Assembly (NCBI RefSeq): GCF_001686925.1
Contig: NZ_LVEN01000027.1
Location: 372,001-436,000, forward strand
DNA: 64,000 bases
Source of the DNA: Flavobacterium piscis
Lineage (GTDB): Bacteria; Bacteroidota; Bacteroidia; Flavobacteriales; Flavobacteriaceae
Direction: 5' to 3'
Shown piece by piece: positions 1 through 8,441 of the stretch. The position numbers and the translations under genes were made by a program. Under the pieces are notes generated by a model. That model was not told where the DNA came from, made no database searches, and worked only from the letters and a program-made list of their open reading frames with translations. Every line of letters begins with the position of its first letter. Position 1 is the first letter of the stretch.

Positions 1-1
1 G

Positions 2-2146
2 CCTTTTGCAAAAATGGATTTGATTACATGTCGTAATGTATTCATTTACATGGATTCGTTTTTGCAGAAAAAATCGCTCACTACTTTTCATTACGCCTTA
101 AAAGAAAACGGATTTTTGCTTTTAGGAAAGTCAGAAACAGCTGTTCCTGCAGCAGAACTTTTTCAGCCTTTTGAAAAAGCAGGAAAAATTTATACCCGTA
201 AACAGGTTTCAGGCCGATTTGTGCATTCCGGAATGGGATCAAATGATAAATTAAAAACTTCAAAAACTGACATTCAAAGAAAAGAAATCACCAAAGAAGA
301 CTTTAGAAAAAGCGCCGAAGCTTTATTGATTTCTAAATATACTCCGGCCAGCGTTATTGTAAATGAGCAAATGGATATTGTTCATATCAACGCTTCTATA
401 GCCGAATTTATTGAGCTCTCGACCGGAAAACCGACGTTTAATTTACTGAAAATGACCCGCGAAGGTTTGGCTTTTGAACTTCGAAATACCTGGCATAAAG
501 CCAAAGAAACAGGAGCTCTGGTAAAAAAAGAAGGAATTCAGGTTAAAAATAAAGGGATCATTAGTGAAGTTTCTATCGAAATTCAGCCATTAGAAGATAC
601 TTCAGATCCTTACTTTTTGGTTTTGTTTTATAAAACGGTGGTTCGAAAAGAGGATTTACTTTCGAATCAGTTTACAGCAGAAGAAATACGCGCAAACACT
701 AATTTAAGAAGGATTGCACAACTTGAGAAAGAATTAGCCAAAATACATGATGATGTAAATGCTATTAGCGAAGAGCAGGAAGCATCAAATGAAGAGTTGC
801 AAAGCGCCAATGAGGAATTGTTGAGTGGGAGCGAAGAACTGCAAAGTTTGAATGAAGAACTGGAAACTTCTAAAGAAGAATTGCAATCCAGCAACGAAGA
901 GCTTTTACAGATCAATCAGGAACTCCTGAACAAACAACAACAAATAAATATATCTAAAAATTATACTGAGGCCATTGTAGCAACGCTTAGAGAACCTATA
1001 GTAGTGTTAGATACTAATTTAAGGATAAAAAATATCAACAGGGCATTCTCCAAAAAATACAATATTACCAAAGAAGAAGCCACCGGAAAACTGATTTACG
1101 AAATACAAAATCATCTTTTTGATAATATTCCGATGCGAGCTATGCTTGAAAAAGTATTGCCCGAAAAAACACAGCTTGATGATTATCAAATATCAGTAAA
1201 TCTATTGCCTTACGGCGAAAGTGTAATGTTGCTAAATGCCAGACAAGTCACGAATGAAACGAGCAAAGAACAACTCATTTTACTGGCGATCGAAGACATT
1301 ACAGAACGAAGAATTATAGAAAAAAGATTGCAGGTATTATCGAGCGGTTTCGAAGCAAAAGTAGAAGAACGTACTACTGATTTAGTAGCAGCCAATAAAG
1401 AACTTGAAAGTTCCGTCAAGAATCTGCACGGTGCCAATGTACAGTTACAGGAATATGCGTATGTGGCAAGTCATGATTTGCAGGAACCTTTGCGTAAAAT
1501 ATTAATGTTCGTCAGCCGATTAATGGAAATGAATGAAGATTTTTCTGCTGAAGCACTGACTTTAGTTGAAAAAATCAGCAAATCCTCCATAAGAATGAAT
1601 ACGCTGATTAAGGATTTACTGGCTTATTCTTATCTTAACAATCCTGACAGATTATTTGCAGTCACCAATCTAAATGTTATTATAGCTGATATTTTGGGTG
1701 ATTTTGAGTTAATGATCGAAGAGCGTGATGTTGAAATAATAATAGGGCAATTGCCTGTTATTAAAGCGATTCCGTTACAGATGAACCAGCTTTTTTATAA
1801 TTTAATAAGTAATGCATTTAAGTTTTATAAAAACGATGGTTCGAGCTCTAAAGTCGAAATCAGTTCGCATAAAATGACTGCCAGTCAGGTTAAAAAATAT
1901 CCAACATTGGATCCTCTTTTAACCTACTGCGAAATTATCATAAAAGATAACGGCATAGGTTTTAACAAACAATACGAGAATAAAATTTTTACCATCTTCC
2001 AACGATTACACAACAACGAAGTCTACACGGGAACCGGAATTGGTCTCGCCATTGGCAAAAAAATCGTAGAAAACCACAAAGGCATCATCTTCTCAAAAGC
2101 CGAAGAAAATATTGGCGCGGAGTTTCATATTATTTTGCCGGTTTAA
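2..2146 (+). CDS. CheB/CheR-type hybrid sensor histidine kinase, 5' truncated by window
   Basis: The frame is open at the left edge (codons for P-F-A-K come before the first ATG at 14), so this is the C-terminal part of a larger protein. The first residues (MDLITCRNVFIYM) match the end of a CheR methyltransferase domain; CheB and the rest of CheR are presumably outside the window. Counting from that ATG there follow a PAS-like region (about 95-215), a Glu/Ser-rich coiled coil with repeated NEEL/SEEL units (about 245-310), a second PAS (about 320-445), a HisKA domain with phospho-acceptor H487 (in VASHDLQEP), and a HATPase_c domain (NLISNAFKF, DNGIGF, TGIGLAIGKK). Such fusions are common in Flavobacteria and are thought to sense through PAS domains. 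No receiver is attached and the partner is not visible. Family assignment is confident; the signal is unknown. Confidence 0.9.
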   Translation, partial: PFAKMDLITCRNVFIYMDSFLQKKSLTTFHYALKENGFLLLGKSETAVPAAELFQPFEKAGKIYTRKQVSGRFVHSGMGSNDKLKTSKTDIQRKEITKEDFRKSAEALLISKYTPASVIVNEQMDIVHINASIAEFIELSTGKPTFNLLKMTREGLAFELRNTWHKAKETGALVKKEGIQVKNKGIISEVSIEIQPLEDTSDPYFLVLFYKTVVRKEDLLSNQFTAEEIRANTNLRRIAQLEKELAKIHDDVNAISEEQEASNEELQSANEELLSGSEELQSLNEELETSKEELQSSNEELLQINQELLNKQQQINISKNYTEAIVATLREPIVVLDTNLRIKNINRAFSKKYNITKEEATGKLIYEIQNHLFDNIPMRAMLEKVLPEKTQLDDYQISVNLLPYGESVMLLNARQVTNETSKEQLILLAIEDITERRIIEKRLQVLSSGFEAKVEERTTDLVAANKELESSVKNLHGANVQLQEYAYVASHDLQEPLRKILMFVSRLMEMNEDFSAEALTLVEKISKSSIRMNTLIKDLLAYSYLNNPDRLFAVTNLNVIIADILGDFELMIEERDVEIIIGQLPVIKAIPLQMNQLFYNLISNAFKFYKNDGSSSKVEISSHKMTASQVKKYPTLDPLLTYCEIIIKDNGIGFNKQYENKIFTIFQRLHNNEVYTGTGIGLAIGKKIVENHKGIIFSKAEENIGAEFHIILPV

Positions 2147-2472
2147 TAGTTTACAATTTATTTAATTAAGAAAGATGATATGCTGAAAGGTGTATCGTTT
2201 TTTTGTTTTTTTTGGAGGTTTTGTAAAACAGGTATTTATACTTGGTGGTTGGTTTTTTATTTAATGGTATAATTGTTTACAATAAATTTTAGCGGATTAT
2301 CCGTGTCCACAAAGTATATCATAAAGTTTTAATAACGATAATCTAAAAATTACTTTAATATTCCAACAGGCACGGATTGCAAATTATAAGTGTTCGAAAC
2401 CTATTGCTCTGAAAGAGCCTTAGCGATAGCATGGTGCGAAGCACTATGAATAAAAAACGATTATAATTTTAA

Positions 2473-2659
2473 GCCCTGTAAGGGCGGAAGCATAATTTTA
2501 AAAAGCACGTTTACCTATTTTACACGATGTTCTCCTCGAAACACCTTTTTCTTTGCCTCTTTTATGCTCAATTTTCTTTTCCCCTTTCAGGGCAATTTCC
2601 ACTTTTGATTTCATTCGTAGTGCGTTGCACTACGCTACTGCTTTTTGGGCTTTCAGCCC
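2473..2659. repeat. Cluster of short GC palindromes in a gene-free gap
   Basis: The gap 2147-2904 holds no convincing gene. Within it are several small hairpins with 3-base loops in AT-rich DNA: GCCCT-gta-AGGGC (2473-2485), CCCT-ttc-AGGG (2582-2592), GTAGTGC-gtt-GCACTAC (2617-2633) and GGGCT-ttc-AGCCC (2647-2659). They resemble the dispersed palindromic units seen elsewhere in this window and are best read as REP-like repeats. Confidence 0.55.
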
Positions 2660-2904
2660 GTTTTAAAAGTATCGCACACCCATGATTGCAAATCGTGCTA
2701 TCTTTACATTGAGAATTAGTTTTGGGAGAAGCGTTATTATTTCTTCTTTCTTTAGAAAAATAAAAGATATAGTACCAAAACTTGGGGAGCCGGATCAAGC
2801 TGTTCATAAAACCCATAACAATTTTGTATCTTAGTTTTTAGTAACCCAATTTTACTTTGATTGCGAATTTTTCGGGATCGAATGAAATTATAAAATGAGA
2901 TAAA

Positions 2905-3672
2905 ATGCCCTGGAATCCGGAAATCTATAATAAGTTTAAAAATATTCGTTATCAGCCTTTTTATGATTTGGCTGAATCTATTGAACCTGTAAGCGGAATG
3001 AAAGCCATTGATTTGGGCTGTGGCACGGGAGAACAAACGGCGATTTTGGCCGATAAATTCAAAGAAGCCGATTTTTTGGGCGTAGATTCTTCGGCAGAAA
3101 TGCTGGAAAAATCTAAAGTTCTAGCAACAGATCGTTTGCATTTTAGAAAATCAACCACGGAAGAAACTTTAGCTTCGGGCGAAAAATGGGATTTGATTTT
3201 TAGTAATGCGGCTTTGCAATGGTCAAATGATCATGCAACTTTGTTCCCGGAATTGATACAACTGTTAAACTCAAAAGGACAATTTGCCGTTCAAATGCCG
3301 GTTCAGCCGGAAAACAAACTCAATGTAATTCTTGCCGAATTGGTAGATGAAGAACCTTTTAAATCGTATTTCAAAGGTTACAAGAGAGATTCCCCAGTTT
3401 TGAGCATCGACGAATATGCCCAAATTTTGTTTGATGGCGGGCTTGAAGATCTTCAAATCCTGCAAAAAGTATATCCCATAATTGCGAACGATCATGAAAC
3501 TCTTTATAATTTTATATCGGGTTCGGCTTTGATTCCGTATATAGAACGTTTGGAGGGTGAACAGAAAACGCTTTTTATTACAACTTATAAAGAGAGGATT
3601 GCGGAGCATTTCCCGAAACTTCCAGCGATTTATTCATTTAAGAGGCTTTTGCTTTATGGTAGGAAAAAGTAG
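2905..3672 (+). CDS. tam: Trans-aconitate 2-methyltransferase-like SAM methyltransferase
   Basis: 255 residues, close to the roughly 250 of E. coli Tam. The N-terminus MPWNPEIYNKFK is typical of the Tam family (W-x-P-x-x-Y-x-x-F). SAM-binding motif I is DLGCGTGEQ at residues 36-44, and the acidic end of strand 2 is GVDSSAEML. A post-motif SNAALQW segment (about 101-107) also fits. Tam methyl-esterifies trans-aconitate, a by-product inhibitor of the TCA cycle, in the cytosol. The gene stands alone between repeat-rich gaps, so its context gives no further clue. The fold is certain; the substrate is inferred from family resemblance only. Confidence 0.8.
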   Translation: MPWNPEIYNKFKNIRYQPFYDLAESIEPVSGMKAIDLGCGTGEQTAILADKFKEADFLGVDSSAEMLEKSKVLATDRLHFRKSTTEETLASGEKWDLIFSNAALQWSNDHATLFPELIQLLNSKGQFAVQMPVQPENKLNVILAELVDEEPFKSYFKGYKRDSPVLSIDEYAQILFDGGLEDLQILQKVYPIIANDHETLYNFISGSALIPYIERLEGEQKTLFITTYKERIAEHFPKLPAIYSFKRLLLYGRKK

Positions 3673-3688
3673 CTATAAGTTTTTTAAT

Positions 3689-3970
3689 ATTGCCACAGAT
3701 TAAAGGATTAAAATGATTTTTTAAATCTGTTTAATCTGCCAGATCGGCGAGAAAAAAATGTTTAAATCTTTGTCTATTATTTAAACGCATAGCAACATAG
3801 CTTTTATTTAGGGTCGCTTAAAAGTCATTTCACTTGAAATATTACCGCATAGAATGGTCGCAAAGCTATGTGTTTAAATATTTTTTCACGCAGATTTTAA
3901 AAAGATCTAAGCAGATATTTGCAGATAATTATTTAAATAAAATCTGCCAGATCTGCATGAAAAAATCATT
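3689..3970. repeat. 'CACGCAGATTT' family dispersed repeat (two copies)
   Basis: Two units of a family that recurs at 7822, 29771, 30101 and 49130. The clearer unit (3881-3965) begins TTTTTTCACGCAGATTT, runs through AAGATCTAAGCAGAT, and ends with the inverse AATCTGC...GATCTGC, so it can fold back on itself. The first unit (about 3689-3770) is degenerate. No coding capacity is seen. Confidence 0.6.
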
Positions 3971-3993
3971 TTAATCCTTTAATCTGTGGACTA

Positions 3994-4364
3994 GAAAATG
4001 ATTATGATTTTTTTGAAATCTTCCCCTTTTTGATTTCCTGAATTTTATATTTCGCTCCGCTGGGGCTTTTTGTTGTGTGTTTTAATTTTTCTATAAATAT
4101 GTCGTCCCTCTGGGACTAGAAAATGATTATGATTTTTTTGAAATCTTCCTTTTTTTGACTTCCGGAATTTTATATTTCGCCCCGCTGGAGCTTTTTGTTG
4201 TGTGGTATAATTTTTCTATAAATATGTCGTCCCTCTGGGACTAGAAAGTGATTATGATTTTTTTGAAATCTTCCTCTTTTTGATTTCCGGAATTTTATAT
4301 TTCGTCCCCGCTTGGTCTCCTTGTTGTGTGTGTTAATTTTCTATCAATATGTCGTCTCTACAGG
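3994..4364. repeat. Three tandem copies of a 125-bp unit
   Basis: Direct repeats start at 3994, 4119 and 4244, an exact 125-bp period. Each begins GAAAATGATTATGATTTTTT (third copy GAAAGTG) and ends near GTCGTCCCTCTGGGACTA. The first two copies are very similar; the third decays after the middle. Each unit contains a short hairpin (TCCCTCTGGGA). There is no ORF across the array. Confidence 0.85.
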
Positions 4365-4514
4365 TAAATGTTATTAAGTTAAGAGATTTTTAGATTGAAG
4401 ATTAACGATTACTTATTTTTAATTTAATGTTGGTAAATAGTAAGATTCTCGATTTGACACTGGTTCAAACATCAGAAATAGTTAACCCAAAACAATGTAT
4501 CGTCAACAACAATT

Positions 4515-4657
4515 TGTTTCATCGGAACATCTCATCGGTAGAAATCGTGTATGTATTTTGTATATGTTTTTATTATTATTTGTAAATCAAACGTTCCTAC
4601 AGAACGTAAAAAAAATCCATATTTATTGAGCTACCGACGAGGTGTTCCGATGGAACA
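4515..4657. mobile_element. MITE-like element, copy 1
   Basis: A 143-bp segment bounded by imperfect 27-bp terminal inverted repeats. The left end reads TGTTTCATCGGAACATCTCA, then TCGGTAG; the right end is CTACCGACGAGGTGTTCC, then GATGGAACA. Each terminus is itself a palindrome around TTCCATCGGAA. The interior resembles, in reverse complement, the interior of the copy at 53872-54065 (for example AACGTTCC and CATATACAAA stretches). No transposase is present, so it would depend on one in trans. Confidence 0.6.
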
Positions 4658-4690
4658 AAAACGGGAGCATTATAAAATTCCTTTATAAAA

Positions 4691-4768
4691 AAAGCTCCAT
4701 TGGAGCGATATATTTATAGCTATTTGATATTGATTTAGAAATAAAGCTCCATCGGAGCGACATATAAG
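4691..4768. repeat. 'AGCTCC-nnn-GGAGCG' palindromic repeats
   Basis: Two units, AAGCTCCATTGGAGCGATAT at about 4692 and AAGCTCCATCGGAGCGACAT at about 4744. Each is a small GC hairpin followed by ATATA/TATAGC. The same unit recurs at 33226 and 54159-54232. Confidence 0.65.
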
Positions 4769-4840
4769 TTTTAGATATTCAGAGGGGATTTGTTTTCTGT
4801 AAAATATTTGTTCAATTTGATTTTAAATATTCCCCTTTTG

Positions 4841-5959
4841 CTATTTGTTCAGCCATGCTTTAAATTCTGCAGCTTTGTTTTTGCTAATGATAACATCGAT
4901 TGGAGACTTTGGAACAACTTCAATTTTGAGTTGGTTATTGCCATATTTCAAAATTTTATCTATCGATTTTATGGCCAGAATAAATTGTCTGTTGGCTCTG
5001 AAAAAAGTGGCATTGTCCAGTTCGCTGTAAATTTCTTCGAGGCTGCTGTTACTTGTAGAGATTTTTCCGTTTACATCTTTCACGTAAGTGATCGTATTCT
5101 CCATATAAATATAGGCGATTTGTTCTATTTCGAGCGGGACGATTTCGTTTTTCAGATTCGTTAAAATCCTCTTTTTATTCGCAGGTGAACCAGAAATATC
5201 GTGAACCTTTAATTGCTCATTCGATTCTAGTTTTGATTTGTAACTGGTTAAATCATAATTGAGTTTCGATAGGTTTAAGACTTCATTAAAAAGATTTTCA
5301 TTTTTCTGCTCCAGTTTTCTTTCGTATCGGCTTCCAAAAAGACGGATCATAAAAAAAGAAAGCAAAACAATCAAAGCGCCGGTGCTGATATAAACGAGAA
5401 TAAAATAGAATTTTAAATCCTGTACTTGTTTATTGATACTTTGAAGATTGGCGTGCGAAGCAATAATCCAGTCGGTATTTTTAACGGGATAGAGATAGAT
5501 AATTTCAGCATCTTTTTTGGGATTATTATAGTTTCTGATGCCACCGCCTTCGGTTTTATTTTTTAGATATGAATAAAAATCTTCAGGATTTACTTCATTA
5601 TGCGTTGTCGAAATATACGATTCGTCAGGACCTGTCATTCGGCCAATTTTTTCCGGATTAGGGTGACAAATTTCTTTTCCGGTTTGATCAAACATACAGA
5701 TAAAACCCGTTTGAGTGTCGGTTTTTTCGATGCTCTTTTGTACGTTATTAATGATTACCTTTCTATCAGTATTTTGTTGCGCTTGTAAAGAAATCAGGCT
5801 GGCCATTTCTTTGGCTTCTCTTTTACTGGACTCAATCTGAATTTTTAGAAATTGCTCCGTACTTAAACCTACCAAATAATTCATGCTAAAGTATCCGCAA
5901 ATGTATACGACAACAAGTAATGATAAAAAAGTAAAAAGATAAAGCTTGTCTTTCTTCAT
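4841..5959 (-). CDS. Membrane-bound Cache-LytTR transcriptional regulator
   Basis: 372 residues. A first membrane segment (about 7-28) and a second (about 185-207) bracket an extracytoplasmic region of about 155 residues that looks like a single Cache sensor (for example TGFICMFDQTGKEICHP and WIIASHANL). A short coiled coil (about 213-245) leads to a C-terminal LytTR DNA-binding domain (about 270-372), with the typical IAYIYMENTITYV and FFRANRQFI signatures. No kinase or receiver domain is present. The layout is that of a one-component regulator which binds a small ligand outside the membrane and DNA inside; this mode is inferred. The gene is monocistronic, with a repeat-rich gap downstream. 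Targets are unknown. Confidence 0.85.
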   Translation of the reverse strand: MKKDKLYLFTFLSLLVVVYICGYFSMNYLVGLSTEQFLKIQIESSKREAKEMASLISLQAQQNTDRKVIINNVQKSIEKTDTQTGFICMFDQTGKEICHPNPEKIGRMTGPDESYISTTHNEVNPEDFYSYLKNKTEGGGIRNYNNPKKDAEIIYLYPVKNTDWIIASHANLQSINKQVQDLKFYFILVYISTGALIVLLSFFMIRLFGSRYERKLEQKNENLFNEVLNLSKLNYDLTSYKSKLESNEQLKVHDISGSPANKKRILTNLKNEIVPLEIEQIAYIYMENTITYVKDVNGKISTSNSSLEEIYSELDNATFFRANRQFILAIKSIDKILKYGNNQLKIEVVPKSPIDVIISKNKAAEFKAWLNK

Positions 5960-6358
5960 AAGAATATTGAAATTGATGAGCCAAATTTAATTATAATAAT
6001 CGGTTGGATGTAATTATTTTTAAAACACAGCAACCCTATTTTTGTTGAATTAAAGAAGGTCTTTTTATTATTAAAAACATAGTGCTATCTAATCGGAATA
6101 AATTTAAACAGGGTTTTAAATCAAGGTTAATCTTTGAATAAATATTGTTAGCAGAAAGCCACATTCTATTCAATTCTATTTATTCCCCTTTAAGTTCATT
6201 TTTTCCCTTTCGCGCTATTTCCTTTGATTTTATTGAGGTTTCGGCGCTTTATTTGCAGTATGAAATTTCAAAATGAGAGCATTTTTGTTTCCCTGATTTT
6301 GATTTTTACAATTTTAAATAGAGTTCCAGATTCGTTATTAAATAGAAAAACATTCAAA
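5960..6358. other. Gene-free divergent intergenic region
   Basis: About 400 bases of AT-rich DNA between the Cache-LytTR regulator and the haem protein. It should carry both promoters. I see no conserved RNA, long palindrome or credible small ORF; an ATG at 6260 is in frame with the haem gene but lies in poorly coding sequence. Confidence 0.5.
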
Positions 6359-7315
6359 ATGAAAAAGCAAAAAACATACAAAAAAAAGCTTATCGTGATT
6401 TCGTTACTAATTGTGTTTTTGATTTTTGCAGGCATACAATTTATAGGTCCTGTAATTACAAATCCACCGGTTACGGGAAATGTAAAAGTACCTCATGAAG
6501 TTCAGACTATTTTAAGAAATTCCTGCTATGATTGTCATTCGAACGAAACCAATTTAAGTTGGTATGATAAAATCGTTCCCGTGTCGTGGTTTGTTGCCCA
6601 ACATATAAAAGAGGGCAGGAGCGGACTCAATTTTTCTGAATGGGATCAACTATCACCGGCAGATCAAAAGGCAAAACTGTGGGAATCTGTCAATCAGGTT
6701 TCTCAGGGAGCAATGCCTTTGCAGAGTTATACATTGGCACATCCGCAGGCAAAATTATCTCAAAAAGATCTCAAAGTACTTGAAAATTATATATGGGGCT
6801 TAAGAGTACATAATAAACCTCAGGATACTGCGAAAATAAAAGCATTAAACAATCAGACTGAAGAATTGAAAAAGGTTAAAAATTCAGTTAAAATACCAAA
6901 AACACCAAACGGGATTGCGTACATAGCTGATTATAAAAACTGGGCTGTTGTAAGTACAACGCAACGTCTTGATAACGGAACAATGCGAATTATCTACGGA
7001 AATGATATTGCCATAAAAGCAATTAAAGACAAGAAAGTTAACCCGTGGCCGGACGGTTCTATTTTGGCGAAAGCGGCTTATGATGAAATTGAGGATCAGG
7101 ATGGGAATATTTCTCAGGGCGCTTTTAAACAAGTCGAATTTATGGCTAAGGATCACATCAAATATAAAAAAACAAATGGCTGGGGATTTTCGCGATTCAA
7201 AACTCCAGAATTGATTCCGTATGGTAAAAGAGCCGATTTTGTAATCGAATGTATGAATTGCCACAAGCCAATGGAAAAAAACGATTATGTATTCACACTT
7301 CCAATACGTCAATAA
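6359..7315 (+). CDS. Haem-binding / cytochrome P460-domain protein
   Basis: 318 residues from the ATG at 6359, chosen because a Lys-rich start and single membrane anchor (about 11-30) follow at once; the frame is open further upstream. An N-terminal haem-binding domain carries C56-x-x-C59-H60 and a WYDKIVPVSW segment typical of the Haem_bd family. The second half is P460-like (NWAVVSTTQRLDNGTMRIIY, then PWPDGSILAK) and ends with a second haem motif, C298-x-x-C301-H302. The product is probably a membrane-anchored periplasmic c-type redox protein. P460 proteins elsewhere oxidise or bind small nitrogen compounds, but the substrate here is unknown. It lies 2 bases before a smaller P460-like lipoprotein gene, so the two are almost certainly cotranscribed. 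Confidence 0.85.
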   Translation: MKKQKTYKKKLIVISLLIVFLIFAGIQFIGPVITNPPVTGNVKVPHEVQTILRNSCYDCHSNETNLSWYDKIVPVSWFVAQHIKEGRSGLNFSEWDQLSPADQKAKLWESVNQVSQGAMPLQSYTLAHPQAKLSQKDLKVLENYIWGLRVHNKPQDTAKIKALNNQTEELKKVKNSVKIPKTPNGIAYIADYKNWAVVSTTQRLDNGTMRIIYGNDIAIKAIKDKKVNPWPDGSILAKAAYDEIEDQDGNISQGAFKQVEFMAKDHIKYKKTNGWGFSRFKTPELIPYGKRADFVIECMNCHKPMEKNDYVFTLPIRQ

Positions 7316-7317
7316 AT

Positions 7318-7797
7318 ATGAAAACAATATTCTATTTTACAGGAATTCTTACTTTCTTTTTTCTTTTTTCCTGTTCAGATAAAACAAATGAAAACGCTTT
7401 GAATAAAGAGGCTTCATTACCGGATGCAATGCTGGATAAAGTTTCTGGTTTGCAGGTGATCAATTCTTCAATCAACAATAAAAAGCATACTACATCATTG
7501 CTCTACGGAAATCAGAAAACAGTAGAACGATTGAAATCGAATGAATTAAAACTGCAAAAAGGTGAAAAATTAGTATGGATTACGTGGCATCAAAAGGCAG
7601 ATCCTAACTGGATTGGCGCGAGTATTCCGGGAAAATTACTATCGCTTGAAATTCTGGAATCTAATGCAGAAAAAGAAGGTTTTAACTATCAAAAATTTGA
7701 GGGAAACAAAATGCAACTTCAAAAGGATACTCTTGGGAATGTTCATAGAATTAAGGAATTACTGAATCAAAAAAAGGCAAATGTGCCTCAATTATGA
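7318..7797 (+). CDS. P460-like lipoprotein without haem motif
   Basis: 159 residues starting at the ATG at 7318, where a lipoprotein signal follows directly (FFFLFSCSDK, Cys at about 19). The middle resembles the P460 part of the upstream protein: LLYGNQKTVERLKS and KGEKLVWITWHQK parallel IIYGNDIAIKAIKD and DGSILAKAAYDE. There is no CxxCH, so it should not hold haem c. The 2-base spacing to the haem gene suggests a partner or assembly role. The relationship is my reading of short aligned motifs. Confidence 0.65.
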   Translation: MKTIFYFTGILTFFFLFSCSDKTNENALNKEASLPDAMLDKVSGLQVINSSINNKKHTTSLLYGNQKTVERLKSNELKLQKGEKLVWITWHQKADPNWIGASIPGKLLSLEILESNAEKEGFNYQKFEGNKMQLQKDTLGNVHRIKELLNQKKANVPQL

Positions 7798-7821
7798 ATA
7801 AATTAAAACATTTATAATAAA

Positions 7822-7916
7822 TTTTTTCACGCAGATTTAAAAAGATCTAAGCTGATATACGCAGATTATTCTCTGAATTAAATCTTCAATAATCTGTAAG
7901 ATCTGCGTAAAAACAA
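7822..7916. repeat. 'CACGCAGATTT' family dispersed repeat
   Basis: The unit begins TTTTTTCACGCAGATTTAAA and returns as ATCTGTAAGATCTGCGTAAA, an imperfect inverted structure of about 95 bases. It lies just after the haem operon, where it could act as a 3' hairpin. Confidence 0.6.
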
Positions 7917-8063
7917 TCCTTTAATCGCTTACTATTCTTTAAATAACTATTGAAGTTTTGTAATCTCTACCTATAATCGTGTAAAATTTTCTGATGTGTT
8001 CTGAATTAATTTTAATCCTCTGAAATATAAATTATTAGAACATCAATTCAAACCATAATCATT

Positions 8064-8432
8064 ATGATACACAAAATAGAAACAGCGAAAAATTTAATTG
8101 CTTTTAGAGCTTTGGGTCAGGTAACAACAGCTGATTTTAAAAGTGTTGTGCTGCCTGAATTAGAAGGATTGTCAAAAGAATCCAATGAAATTAATTTTTT
8201 ATTTGCACTGGATACAGATGTACCGAATTTTACTGAAAATGTTTGGTTTCAGGATGCTGTTTTAGGCTTACAGCAGTTTGAGAACTGGAATAGAGTCGCT
8301 ATTGTTTCAGACTCGGAGGAAATGAATTTTAATGACAAATTCACTTTTAATAGTACGGGTGAATTACGTGGTTTTAAAAAACTAGCTTTTAATAAAGCCC
8401 TGAAATGGGTCGAAGGAAATTCAACTTTATAA
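8064..8432 (+). CDS. SpoIIAA-like (STAS-fold) protein
   Basis: 122 residues. The pattern (ITA-type start with short strands, VTTADFKSVVLPELEGL, then INFLFALDTDVPNFT, then WNRVAIVSDSEEM) fits the SpoIIAA-like family. These are small cytosolic proteins with a STAS-related fold and mostly unknown roles. It ends 9 bases before ku, so it is probably in the same transcript, though nothing in the sequence links it to DNA repair mechanistically. Confidence 0.75.
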   Translation: MIHKIETAKNLIAFRALGQVTTADFKSVVLPELEGLSKESNEINFLFALDTDVPNFTENVWFQDAVLGLQQFENWNRVAIVSDSEEMNFNDKFTFNSTGELRGFKKLAFNKALKWVEGNSTL

Positions 8433-8441
8433 ACTAAGGTT

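Noticed and set aside
667..915. Ser-rich open frame antisense to the hybrid kinase
   Set aside because: It mirrors the Glu/Ser coiled-coil repeat of the kinase and has no independent support.
2568..2816. 82-codon open frame on the minus strand in the first repeat cluster
   Set aside because: It is built from the GC palindromes and their flanks; composition is not protein-like, and no start or domain support is seen.
3994..4364. Possible CRISPR array
   Set aside because: Units are 125 bp, adjacent without unique spacers, and no cas genes are present.
4790..5164. Plus-strand open frame across the end of the Cache-LytTR gene
   Set aside because: It is antisense to the conserved LytTR domain, which is clearly the coding strand.
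6224..6358. Longer N-terminus for the haem protein
   Set aside because: The extra 45 codons would place a second hydrophobic segment before a normal signal anchor, and the ATG at 6359 is followed by a typical Lys-rich start.
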